In this document: positions 41,637 to 50,464 of the stretch, piece after piece
Layout of the letters: every line of letters begins with the position of its first letter
Position numbering within the stretch: position 1 is the stretch's first letter
Source of the DNA: Lachnospiraceae bacterium UBA7202
GTDB lineage: Bacteria > Bacillota > Clostridia > Lachnospirales > Lachnospiraceae
Direction: 5' to 3'
Length of the DNA stretch: 64,000 bases
Assembly (NCBI GenBank): GCA_002490705.1
Contig: DKUO01000046.1
Coordinates: 76,282 to 140,281, forward strand
Made by a program: the position numbers and the translations under genes
Notes under the pieces: model-generated
Databases searched by the model: none
Told to the model about the DNA's origin: nothing
What the model saw: the letters and a program-made list of their open reading frames with translations, nothing else

Positions 41637-43049
41637 ATGAATCGACAGAAAAAGATCATAGAAGGGTACTGGCTGTTATTCTCAGACCTACTCTGTATTG
41701 TAATTGCATATGTGGCGGCGATCCTTCTGCGCTACGGAAAGTTTGCCAGAGTGCAGGAGCCGGAGGTTCATGCGCTGATGTGCGTCTTCTTCCTGCTCTT
41801 CTGTACAATGTACAGCTTTTTGCTGGACTGGAACAGAAGCTTTCTGGAGCGCGGTATTTTTGTGGAATTTGTGGCGGTATTCAAGTTTAATCTTTTCATG
41901 GTGGTGGCCGCAGCAGGCGCGCTGTTCATGATTCAGCGGGGCGCGGCGTTTTCCCGTTTGGTATGGGGATATTTCGCCGTCTTTAACATGATTCTGGTCT
42001 GGCTGGTACGGCTTTTTATGAAGCGGATGCTGCGGGTTTATCTGACATCGGAGTCCAATCTGGTGAAGATTATGGTGATCACCAAAGACAGTGTGATGAA
42101 CCAGACCGTTGCGCAGTTAAAGGAAAAGCTGGATCTGAATTATGAGATTGTGGCGCTGGCCTGTGTGGATGAGGGCAGGAAAGGCGTGGTGGTGGACGGC
42201 GTCAAGGTGACGGCGGATGGCAAAGATGTGCTGGCGCAGGCAAGACAGATGGCGTTTGACGAAGCCTTTGTCAACTTGCCCGACATGAATAAAAAATATG
42301 TGAAGAATATCATCTACGAACTGGAGTCCATGGGTGTGATCTGCCATTACAATATTGACATTATTGAAGGCGGCCAGCGGGAAATCACGGTGGACAGCTT
42401 TGCGGGCTATACGGTTGTGAGCTATTCCATGAACCACTTTGATTACCGCCGCATGACAATCAAGCGGATTATAGATATACTGGGCGGTCTAGTGGGAATA
42501 TTGATCACGGCGGTGATTACGCCTTTTGTGGCGTTAGCCATTAAGGTGGATTCTCCCGGTCCGGTCTTTTTTGCGCAGACCAGGATCGGAAAAAACGGGC
42601 GGCGTTTTAAGATCTATAAATTCCGTTCTATGTATATAGACGCGGAGGAGCGCAAGAAAGAACTGGAGGCCGACAATGAAATGCAGGGGCTCATGTTCAA
42701 GATGAAAAATGACCCGCGTATCACCAGGGTAGGCCGGTTTATCCGAAAGACCAGCATTGACGAGCTGCCGCAGTTTTTGAATATTCTGCGGGGGGATATG
42801 AGTCTGGTGGGGACAAGACCGCCCACGGAGGATGAGTTTGAGCAGTACAACGCCCATTACAGGCGCAGGATCAGCATGACGCCCGGCCTGACCGGTCTGT
42901 GGCAGATCAGCGGCCGCAGCGATATTTCCGATTTCGACGAGGTGGTGCGGCTGGATCTGGAATACATTGATAACTGGTCGGTCGGACTGGATCTTAAAAT
43001 CCTGTTTAAGACGGTGGGAGCCGTTTTAAAGGGCAGGGGTTCCAAGTAA
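41637..43049 (+). CDS. polyprenyl-phosphate sugar-1-phosphate transferase, WbaP/CpsE-type priming enzyme
   Basis: A 470-residue protein with four N-terminal membrane helices, a cytoplasmic CoA-binding-like domain (residues ~120-260), a membrane segment near 280 and the catalytic domain: D-S-P-G-P-V-F-F-A-Q-T-R-I-G, K-F-R-S-M, D-E-L-P-Q-F-L-N-I-L-R-G-D-M-S-L-V-G-T-R and P-G-L-T-G-L-W-Q. It transfers a sugar-1-phosphate from UDP-sugar to undecaprenyl phosphate, the first step of repeat-unit assembly. It is the only priming enzyme in the window and lies in its middle, perhaps at the head of its own transcription unit. Confidence 0.95.
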   Translation: MNRQKKIIEGYWLLFSDLLCIVIAYVAAILLRYGKFARVQEPEVHALMCVFFLLFCTMYSFLLDWNRSFLERGIFVEFVAVFKFNLFMVVAAAGALFMIQRGAAFSRLVWGYFAVFNMILVWLVRLFMKRMLRVYLTSESNLVKIMVITKDSVMNQTVAQLKEKLDLNYEIVALACVDEGRKGVVVDGVKVTADGKDVLAQARQMAFDEAFVNLPDMNKKYVKNIIYELESMGVICHYNIDIIEGGQREITVDSFAGYTVVSYSMNHFDYRRMTIKRIIDILGGLVGILITAVITPFVALAIKVDSPGPVFFAQTRIGKNGRRFKIYKFRSMYIDAEERKKELEADNEMQGLMFKMKNDPRITRVGRFIRKTSIDELPQFLNILRGDMSLVGTRPPTEDEFEQYNAHYRRRISMTPGLTGLWQISGRSDISDFDEVVRLDLEYIDNWSVGLDLKILFKTVGAVLKGRGSK

Positions 43050-43068
43050 GGAAAAGGGAAAAGAGTGT

Positions 43069-44274
43069 ATGGAGTATCAAAATGACAAAATTGTCATGTA
43101 TTTGCACGGCGGCAGCGGAAACCACGGATGCGAGGCCATTATCAACAGTACCTGCCATATGATAGAGGAAATTCCGAAACTTCTGGTAACCAACAGCGAA
43201 CGGGAGGACAGGTATTATTCGGTGGAACCGCTCTGCGATATTTTACAGGAGCGCAAGATTGCGGAGCATTTTTTTGCCCATGTGTGGTACTATGCATGGC
43301 GGAAGGTGTTTCGGGACCCGGAGTCCTTTATGCGCTACCGTTTTAAAGAGGTAATGGGCAAAAATCTTGCGCCGCTTTATCTTTCTACCGGCGGGGATAT
43401 GTACTGCTACGAGCTTTCCAAGAAAGAGGCAATTACGGCAAACAGCGCCTTTAACCGGGCGGGAGCAAAGACTGTGCTCTGGGGCTGTTCTCTGGAACCG
43501 GAGCTGCTACAGGACCCCGTGGTGGTGGAGGATATGAAGCGGTATGCGCTGATTACGCCAAGGGAGTCTATTACTGCACAGGCCCTTGCCGCCGCAGGTG
43601 TTACGGAGAATGTGAAGCAGTTTCCCGATCCGGCCTTTGCCCTACAGCCGGAGAAGACGAAGCTTCCCTTCGGATTCAGCGAGGGAAATACCATCGGTAT
43701 CAATATCAGCCCGATGATTCTCCGGCATGAGACAAAGAGCGGCATTACCATAGAAAATTACAGGAAGCTGATGGATCATATTTTGGAGACAACGGATTGC
43801 CATATCGCGCTGATCCCCCATGTGATGTGGAAGTACAATGACGACAGACTGACGATCAGTGAACTTTACGATGGCTATCAGGGAAATGACCGGGTGGTGA
43901 AGTTTGAGGATATGTCCTGTCAGAAAATCAAGTATATTATCTCCAAGTGCAGGGCTTTTATCGGGGCGAGAACTCACGCCACCATAGCGGCCTACTCTTC
44001 CTGTGTCCCCACGCTGGTGGTGGGCTATTCCGTGAAGGCGAGAGGGATCGCAAGGGATCTGTTCGGCACGGAGGAGCACTATGTGATGCCGGTGCAGAAG
44101 CTTTCTGATCCGGGGGAGCTGATCCGGGCCTTTGACTGGATGATGGAGAGAGAGGACGAGATGAGAAGCGGCCTGCAAAAGCGGATGCCCGCGTACTGTA
44201 AGCAGGCGGCGGAGGCGGGGAATGACATCCGCAGACTGTGGAAGGAATTACATGGGCAGAATACAGAAAGCTGA
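43069..44274 (+). CDS. polysaccharide pyruvyl transferase-family protein
   Basis: A 401-residue protein with the CsaB/WcaK-type pattern: Y-L-H-G-G-S-G-N-H-G-C-E-A-I at the N-terminus, S-T-G-G-D-M-Y, I-N-I-S-P-M and the C-terminal I-G-A-R-T-H-A-T-I-A-A-Y. Family members put a pyruvate ketal from phosphoenolpyruvate on a sugar, or act as sugar transferases on a GT-B-like fold. Pyruvylated polymers often anchor S-layer proteins in Firmicutes, but no S-layer gene is here. It lies 19 bases after the priming gene and overlaps the flippase gene. Confidence 0.87.
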   Translation: MEYQNDKIVMYLHGGSGNHGCEAIINSTCHMIEEIPKLLVTNSEREDRYYSVEPLCDILQERKIAEHFFAHVWYYAWRKVFRDPESFMRYRFKEVMGKNLAPLYLSTGGDMYCYELSKKEAITANSAFNRAGAKTVLWGCSLEPELLQDPVVVEDMKRYALITPRESITAQALAAAGVTENVKQFPDPAFALQPEKTKLPFGFSEGNTIGINISPMILRHETKSGITIENYRKLMDHILETTDCHIALIPHVMWKYNDDRLTISELYDGYQGNDRVVKFEDMSCQKIKYIISKCRAFIGARTHATIAAYSSCVPTLVVGYSVKARGIARDLFGTEEHYVMPVQKLSDPGELIRAFDWMMEREDEMRSGLQKRMPAYCKQAAEAGNDIRRLWKELHGQNTES

Positions 44275-45817
44275 AAAAAACATTATATTCGGATATATCA
44301 GCAATTTGATCATCCTGCTTGTGAACTTTATTCAGAGGACGGTTTTTATTTATGTGCTCGGCAAGACACTGTCCGGTGTGAACGGGGTTTACACGGATGT
44401 ATTGAGCGTCCTTTCCCTGACGGAACTGGGAATTGGTACAGCCCTAAATTACAGTCTTTACAAGCCCGTGGCGGAGCAAGATATCCAGAAGATTAAGTCC
44501 TACATGCGCTTTTACAGGAAAGCCTATCTGACCATTGCGGGTGTGATCGCGGTTTTGGGGATTGGGATCTCGCCGTTTTTGAAATACATTCTGAAAAATC
44601 CGGGAAATCTGACGATAGAGGAACTGACGCTCTATTATTACCTGTTCCTGTTTAATACGGTGATCAGCTATTTTGTCACTTACAAGTACAGCCTGGTGAA
44701 CGCGGAACAGAAAAATTATATTCAGACAAATATCAACACGCTTACGAAACTTGTTACGGCCACAGTTCAGATCAGCGTTTTGTTTTTGTTCCGCAATTTT
44801 CTCTTCTATCTGCTGGCGCAGTCTGTCGTGGAGTTATTGCAGAAGATTTTCGTGACGGTGTATTTGAACAGGCTTTATCCCTATCTGCTGGATAAGGATG
44901 TAAAGCCGCTGACAAAGCAGGAGACGCAGGTGGTGGCCACAAAGACCAAGGCTCTGATCTGTCATAAGATCGGAGATGTGGCGAGGCTACAGACGGATAA
45001 AATCATTATATCCTCCTTCGTCAATGTGGATACTTCGGCCGTGGTGGACAACTATGTCTATATCATTACCTATGTGGGAAATTTTGTAAATATTATTTTC
45101 GACTCGGTGATTTCCGGTTTCGGCAATGTGGTGGCTACGGAGTCGAAAGAGAGGCAGTATCTTCTTTTCCGGGTATACCGTTTCTTTGCCTGTTGGCTTT
45201 TTGGGTTCGGTGCGGTGGGCTTTTTTCATCTGTTGACGCCTTTTATCGGCGGGGTGTGGCTGCGGGATGCCGGGTGGACGTTGCCGCAGGTGACGGTGGC
45301 TCTTTTGGTGGCGGATTTTTATCTGAAAGGGGGGCGCACGGTGCTCCTCAATTTTAAGATCGCTTCGGGCCTGTTTGAACAGGATAAATTTCTGCCGTTG
45401 ATACAGGGGGCGCTTAATTTGATTGTTTCCGTTCTGCTCGTCCTGAAAATCGGCGTGACGGGCGTCTATGTGGGGACGCTGGTGTCCGGCATTCTGGCGA
45501 ATCTGATCCGCCCGGGGATTATTTACCGGGTATGTTTTGACAGGAAACCGTGGGGGTATTTTCGGGATGCGCTGAAATACATGGCGGTGATTCTTGCCGT
45601 CGGGGTTGTCGTTACGCCGATCCGGCATTTGCTGATGGAGAAGGTTTCGATTTTTACCTTTGCTTTGATGGTGATCGTCATTACACTGCTCTACAATCTG
45701 GTGTTTCTTGCGGTGTTTCACAGGACGGAAGAGTTTGCCTATCTGTGGAACGCGGTGGCGGGAAAGATACCGGCGCTTGGGAAGTTTGGCTTCCGGAAGG
45801 GAGAGGGGGATGAATAA
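44252..45817 (+). CDS. Wzx-type oligosaccharide flippase
   Basis: A 521-residue protein with about fourteen hydrophobic segments, starting M-G-R-I-Q-K-A-E-K-N-I-I-F-G-Y-I-S-N, with L-S-L-T-E-L-G-I-G-T-A in the second helix region, typical of the polysaccharide transporter (PST) branch of MATE-like flippases. It moves the lipid-linked unit across the membrane. ATG 44252 has GGAAGGA upstream; a frame from 44222 lies deep inside the previous gene and is not used. Together with 41637 and the Wzy-like genes it forms a full Wzx/Wzy route. Confidence 0.92.
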   Translation: MGRIQKAEKNIIFGYISNLIILLVNFIQRTVFIYVLGKTLSGVNGVYTDVLSVLSLTELGIGTALNYSLYKPVAEQDIQKIKSYMRFYRKAYLTIAGVIAVLGIGISPFLKYILKNPGNLTIEELTLYYYLFLFNTVISYFVTYKYSLVNAEQKNYIQTNINTLTKLVTATVQISVLFLFRNFLFYLLAQSVVELLQKIFVTVYLNRLYPYLLDKDVKPLTKQETQVVATKTKALICHKIGDVARLQTDKIIISSFVNVDTSAVVDNYVYIITYVGNFVNIIFDSVISGFGNVVATESKERQYLLFRVYRFFACWLFGFGAVGFFHLLTPFIGGVWLRDAGWTLPQVTVALLVADFYLKGGRTVLLNFKIASGLFEQDKFLPLIQGALNLIVSVLLVLKIGVTGVYVGTLVSGILANLIRPGIIYRVCFDRKPWGYFRDALKYMAVILAVGVVVTPIRHLLMEKVSIFTFALMVIVITLLYNLVFLAVFHRTEEFAYLWNAVAGKIPALGKFGFRKGEGDE

Positions 45818-46880
45818 GATTCCCATGGTGGAGAATGCTTGTAAGGAACTGCTGCAATGCGGTGTGTTCGACAGGCGGAGAAAATGTATCAATTTTATAA
45901 AGGAAAGATTTTTTCACAGGGTGACGGCGAAGGAGGATTTGATTTTTTGGCCTTCCGGGCTCCTGGCTGCGGGATTGTGGTCCAGCAGGGCGCATCTTGC
46001 GGCGGACGGACCGGAGGCACGCGGGATAGAGGAGACGCTTGTGGCCTACTATGACAGATGGATGAAAAAGGGCGCGCCCATCGCGGTGATTGACGATCTG
46101 CTTGCGGGGGAGACGCTGCTTGCCATTGACAGGGAGATCCGAAGGGGATCCCGGCGCTTTGAAAACGGCTTGTCTAAGGAGCAGACGGAAGGCGCTGTCC
46201 ATAAATTGGCGTCCTACGCCAAAGAGCATCCGAAGGACGGGACGGGGAGCTTTTTTTACCGGCCCGCAGGCGGAGAAACCTTCATTTTTGTGGATGGCAT
46301 TGGATTGGCCTGCCCTTTCCTTTATCAGTATGGGGAGGAGTTTGACAGGCAGGAATACAGGGAGCTGGCGCTTGGGCAGATTGCGAACTTTCTGTCTTAT
46401 GGCATGGATGGAGCCACGGGGCTTCCCTATCACGGCTATGATATGACAGATGGCTGCAAATACGGTATTATCGGCTGGGGGAGGGCTGTAGGGTGGCTGC
46501 TTCGCGGTATGATGGGCTGTATGGTCTCGGATTACGGCAGGGAGAGGCTTTCTGTATCCTGTGCCGGCCTGATGGATGTGGTTTTGGCGTATCAGAGGCA
46601 GGACGGTTACTTTTCATGGCAGTTACAGGCATCGGAAGGGCCGGCGGACACTTCCGCCACAGGGATGATCTGCGCTGCCTTGAAGCAGGGGCTGGCCCTT
46701 CACATTTTTGCAGGAGAAAAATACGAAAAAGCGCTGCTTGCAGGACAGCGTGCGCTGGAGAAATCTCTCAAGGACGGGCTGGTGTATCAGTGCTCCGGCG
46801 AGTGCGAGGGCTTTTCCAGATATCCCCAGCACTATGGCGCCTATCCCTGGTCGTTAGGTCCTGCGCTGGTGGTTTTTTAA
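45810..46880 (+). CDS. GH88/GH105-like unsaturated uronyl hydrolase
   Basis: A 356-residue (alpha/alpha)6-barrel protein. It has F-V-D-G-I-G with D162, where GH105 enzymes have their catalytic Asp, H-G-Y-D with H208, and W-G-R-A-V-G-W (223-229), the family's signature. GH88/105 enzymes remove a 4,5-unsaturated uronic acid left by a polysaccharide lyase. There is no signal peptide, so it is cytoplasmic, odd for a gene between the flippase and the polymerase. It may recycle or proofread uronate-containing intermediates. The start ATG 45810 overlaps the flippase stop by 8 bases; the upstream extension to 45708 is rejected. Confidence 0.82.
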   Translation: MNKIPMVENACKELLQCGVFDRRRKCINFIKERFFHRVTAKEDLIFWPSGLLAAGLWSSRAHLAADGPEARGIEETLVAYYDRWMKKGAPIAVIDDLLAGETLLAIDREIRRGSRRFENGLSKEQTEGAVHKLASYAKEHPKDGTGSFFYRPAGGETFIFVDGIGLACPFLYQYGEEFDRQEYRELALGQIANFLSYGMDGATGLPYHGYDMTDGCKYGIIGWGRAVGWLLRGMMGCMVSDYGRERLSVSCAGLMDVVLAYQRQDGYFSWQLQASEGPADTSATGMICAALKQGLALHIFAGEKYEKALLAGQRALEKSLKDGLVYQCSGECEGFSRYPQHYGAYPWSLGPALVVF

Positions 46881-46906
46881 AGAATAAAATGAATCTATGA
46901 GGGAAA

Positions 46907-48520
46907 ATGAAAACGATACCGAGAGAATATGATAAAAATATAACAGTGCCGGAAGCGCTTTTTTATGGTTTCTTTCTTTTGCTTTCTCTGACAAAGGGCC
47001 TGGGCTTTTATGAGGGGCAGAAGGTGTTTATTCTGCTCACGACTGTGGCCTTGCTTCTTGGATTTTTGAAGCTGTTTGTGACGCCCTACACCAAAAGGCA
47101 GGCGGTTGTGCAGATTCTGCTTCTTTTAATAACGGCTGTGATGTATGCTTCGTCCAGAGAGATTGCTGTTCTTTTTGTGGCGTTTACCGTCATGGGAATG
47201 AAGGGAATATCGATGAGGAAGATCTTTCACATCGCGCTGTGGGTGTGGGCGTCCTGCGCGGTTGTACTCAGTGTTTTCTCTTTTTTCCGTTTGGAGCACA
47301 CTGTCTACCGGGTGCATGCGAAGATGGGGCTTGGGCATATTTTCCGCTGGAGTCTTGGTTTTACGCACCCGAATATTCTTCATATCACCTACCTGATGCT
47401 CTGCGCGCTGATCATCTGGGAGCTTGGGGAACGGTATGGATTTAAACAGTATTTGATTCTGATGACAGGGAACTTTCTGGTGTTTTTCTACTCCATCAGC
47501 TATACTGGTTTCGGCATTGTGCTGGTACTGCTGACAGGGTGTCTGTATCTGAAATTCCGGCCGAAATTCGGCCTGTTGGAGAAGACCGCCGCCAATCTGG
47601 TGCTGCCGGTCTGCCTGATTTTATCCTTTGTTCTGCCTTACTATATCAACGGTTATGGGATGTTCAGCCGTTTGATACAGAAGCTCAACTTTATGCTCAA
47701 TACAAGAATCTGGCTGGCGGAGCAGTTCCTGAAAGGAGGCTATGGGAGTCTGTTTGGCAGGGATGTCTCCCAGGTCATCAGTTCTTCTATGAATCTGGAT
47801 AATTCCTACGTCTGGTGTTATATTCATTTTGGGTTGATTCCAACGGTCATGATTCTTGGCGGATACTTTGCATTGCTGTTCTATGATACGCATAAACAGC
47901 GCACAAGGGAGCTGGTGATCCTGGTCTGCTTTCTGGGGGCGGGCTGGACAGAACAGTTATTGTTTAACACTTCGTTTAAGAATATTACGCTGCTCTTTTT
48001 GGGCGCGTTTCTGTTTTCGCAGAAGGAGGGGAAGAAGGAGTATTGTCTGTTCCCCCGTCTTTGTGAGAGGAGGGTAACCATTCCTCTTGCAGGGCTTCCG
48101 GACCGGCTGGCTATGGCCATGCGGATGGCTTATCTGTCTCATAGGGGCAGAATATGGGGCGCCGTGGCGGGCGGAGCGCTTTTGGGGATCCTGCTCTGCG
48201 CTTTCGTTTACAGAGAGCCGGAGGGCTATGTGGTACAGCGCTTCTACACGGATGCTCTGGAGGAAACTTCTATTTATCTGGAGAGCGAGGATGATCCCGC
48301 CTATGAGGGCTTTAAGGTGATGAATTATGTGGACGCGGATACCCGGATGCAGCTTGTGACAGGCAAGGCTGTGAAGCTGGAAACGATGCGCTATTATGTG
48401 GGGAGCGCGCTGATCGGGGCCCTGTCTGGGGCGGCAGCAGGGATCGGATGGACCCTGCGGAGATTTGGAAGAAAATCCGCCAGAGCCGTGACGGAAATTT
48501 CGGGGTATGATCAATCATAA
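46907..48520 (+). CDS. Wzy-like polymerase with extra C-terminal two-helix domain (copy 2)
   Basis: A 537-residue protein. Residues 1 to ~390 form a Wzy-like polytopic core with F-T-H-P-N near 158, S-Y-T-G-F-G near 200 and an extracytoplasmic loop near 240-310. After a cytoplasmic linker come a helix near 428-446, about 55 residues outside, and a last helix near 500-519. That helix-loop-helix tail resembles a minimal Wzz-type chain-length regulator. Copy 1 at 36291 has no such tail. A fused polymerase-regulator is possible (inference). It starts 27 bases after the GH105-like gene. Confidence 0.75.
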   Translation: MKTIPREYDKNITVPEALFYGFFLLLSLTKGLGFYEGQKVFILLTTVALLLGFLKLFVTPYTKRQAVVQILLLLITAVMYASSREIAVLFVAFTVMGMKGISMRKIFHIALWVWASCAVVLSVFSFFRLEHTVYRVHAKMGLGHIFRWSLGFTHPNILHITYLMLCALIIWELGERYGFKQYLILMTGNFLVFFYSISYTGFGIVLVLLTGCLYLKFRPKFGLLEKTAANLVLPVCLILSFVLPYYINGYGMFSRLIQKLNFMLNTRIWLAEQFLKGGYGSLFGRDVSQVISSSMNLDNSYVWCYIHFGLIPTVMILGGYFALLFYDTHKQRTRELVILVCFLGAGWTEQLLFNTSFKNITLLFLGAFLFSQKEGKKEYCLFPRLCERRVTIPLAGLPDRLAMAMRMAYLSHRGRIWGAVAGGALLGILLCAFVYREPEGYVVQRFYTDALEETSIYLESEDDPAYEGFKVMNYVDADTRMQLVTGKAVKLETMRYYVGSALIGALSGAAAGIGWTLRRFGRKSARAVTEISGYDQS

Positions 48521-48538
48521 AAGGTAATGGAGCGGAAG

Positions 48539-50464
48539 ATGAACAAGGAACTGGAATACTGCAAAATATTGGGCACCAATATCAATGTCACGAATATGAG
48601 CGACACCATCGCCTATATTACGGAGAATCTGGAGCGTTTAAAGGGCGACTATATCTGTGTCTCCAATGTACACACCACGGTGATGGCCTATCGGGATAAG
48701 GCATACCGCAGGGTGCAGAACAGCGGGGCCATGGCTCTGCCTGACGGACAGCCGCTGTCCATCGTCAGCAGGAAAAGAGGATTTTCGGAAGCCCGAAGGG
48801 TGCCGGGGCCAGACCTGATGCCGGCCATTCTTGATTTGTCGCAAAAAACCGGTTACAGCCATTATTTTTACGGGAGCACGGAGGCCACGCTGGAAGCCCT
48901 GCGGGCAGCCCTTCTCAGACGGTATCCGAAACTACGGATTGCCGGCATGTATTCGCCTCCTTTTCGGGAATTGACGAAGGAGGAGGATGAGGAGATTGTC
49001 AGACGGATCAACGAGAGCGGCGCGGATTTTGTGTGGGTGGCGCTGGGAGCGCCGAAGCAGGAGCGGTGGATGTATGAGCACCGCGGGCGGATCAAATCGT
49101 TGATGCTCGGCGTGGGAGCTGCCTTTGACTTTACGGCGGGGACGACGAAACGGGCGCCCATGTGGATGCAGAAGCTATGTCTGGAATGGGTCTTTCGGAT
49201 TCTCCGGGACCCGAAGCGTATGCTGCCCCGCTATCTCAACACAAATTTCGCCTTTGTCTATTATGTGTATAAGGAGGGAAAGGCCCTCAGGAAAGCGGCG
49301 AAGCAGGGGATGCGCATTGCCATGATCGGCCACAAGCGGATTCCGTCCAGAGAAGGCGGTGTGGAAGTCGTGGTGGAGGAGCTGTCGCTTAGGCTGACGG
49401 CCAGAGGAAACCGGGTGGACGCTTACAATCGGTTTGGCCATCATGTTTCGGGGAAAAAGTACGATCAGGAGTATGGATGGAAGGGGCGGAAATTTTACAA
49501 GGGGATCCGCGTCTACATTGTGCCCACCTTCCGCAGAAGCAGCCTGAACGCCATAGTCTATTCCTTTTTTGCCACAATTATGGCGCTCTTTCATCATTAC
49601 GACGTGATCCACTATCACGCGGAGGGGCCCTGCGCCATGCTCTGGCTGCCCCATTTTCTGAGAAGGAGGATTGTGGTGACCGTCCACGGCCTTGACTGGC
49701 AGCGGGCGAAGTGGGGAAATTTTGCTTCCTCTGTGATCAAATTCGGCGAACGGATGGCGGCGAAGTATGCCGACGACATTATTGTATTGTCGGAGAATGT
49801 CAGGCAGTATTTTGCGGACACCTATCACAGGGAGGTCACTTATATTCCGAACGGGATCAGCAGGCCGGCTCCTCAGGGTGCAGCGTTGATCGGAGAGAAG
49901 TACGGATTGGAGAAAGACGGTTATTTTCTTTTCCTTGGGCGAATTGTGCCGGAGAAGGGCCTGCACTATCTGATCGAGGCATTCTCCGGGCTTACAACGG
50001 ATAAAAAACTGGTGATTGCGGGAGGAAGCTCCCAGGCCATGGACTATATGGAGCAGATTCACCGGATGGCGGCTGAGGATGAAAGAATCATTATGACAGA
50101 TTTTGTGCAGGGGCAGATGTTAGAGGAATTGTATGCCAATGCGTACGCCTTCGTGCTGCCAAGCGATGTGGAGGGCATGGCCATGACGCTTCTTGAGGCC
50201 ATGAGCTACGGCAGCTGCTGTCTTGTCAGCGATATCCGTGAGAACACGGAGGTGGTGGAAGACAAGGCGCTCATCTTTCAAAAGGGCGATGTGAAGGACC
50301 TGAGAAGCAAGCTTGTCTGGATGCTTGCAAATCCCGGGGAAGTGCACCGTATGGGAGAAGAGAGCGTGGACTTCATCTGCGGAAAGTATGATTGGGACGA
50401 TGTGGCGGAGCGGACGCTGGCTGTGTACCAGAAAGCGGCCGGACGCCATAAAGAGGAGCAGTGA
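48539..50464 (+). CDS. fusion of a WecG/TagA/CpsF (GT26) and a GT4 glycosyltransferase
   Basis: A 641-residue two-domain enzyme. Residues ~1-245 are a GT26 domain with S-N-V-H-T-T-V, L-P-D-G-Q-P-L (the conserved Asp of TagA) and G-A-P-K-Q-E-R-W-M, which usually transfers ManNAc or glucose to a lipid-linked HexNAc. From about residue 262 a full GT4 follows, with E-G-G-V-E-V-V-V, T-V-H-G-L-D-W, F-L-G-R-I-V-P-E-K-G and E-G-M-A-M-T-L-L-E-A. The frame is uninterrupted, so this is a genuine fusion that may add two sugars in turn. ATG 48539 with GGAG upstream is favoured over ATG 48527. Confidence 0.9.
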   Translation: MNKELEYCKILGTNINVTNMSDTIAYITENLERLKGDYICVSNVHTTVMAYRDKAYRRVQNSGAMALPDGQPLSIVSRKRGFSEARRVPGPDLMPAILDLSQKTGYSHYFYGSTEATLEALRAALLRRYPKLRIAGMYSPPFRELTKEEDEEIVRRINESGADFVWVALGAPKQERWMYEHRGRIKSLMLGVGAAFDFTAGTTKRAPMWMQKLCLEWVFRILRDPKRMLPRYLNTNFAFVYYVYKEGKALRKAAKQGMRIAMIGHKRIPSREGGVEVVVEELSLRLTARGNRVDAYNRFGHHVSGKKYDQEYGWKGRKFYKGIRVYIVPTFRRSSLNAIVYSFFATIMALFHHYDVIHYHAEGPCAMLWLPHFLRRRIVVTVHGLDWQRAKWGNFASSVIKFGERMAAKYADDIIVLSENVRQYFADTYHREVTYIPNGISRPAPQGAALIGEKYGLEKDGYFLFLGRIVPEKGLHYLIEAFSGLTTDKKLVIAGGSSQAMDYMEQIHRMAAEDERIIMTDFVQGQMLEELYANAYAFVLPSDVEGMAMTLLEAMSYGSCCLVSDIRENTEVVEDKALIFQKGDVKDLRSKLVWMLANPGEVHRMGEESVDFICGKYDWDDVAERTLAVYQKAAGRHKEEQ

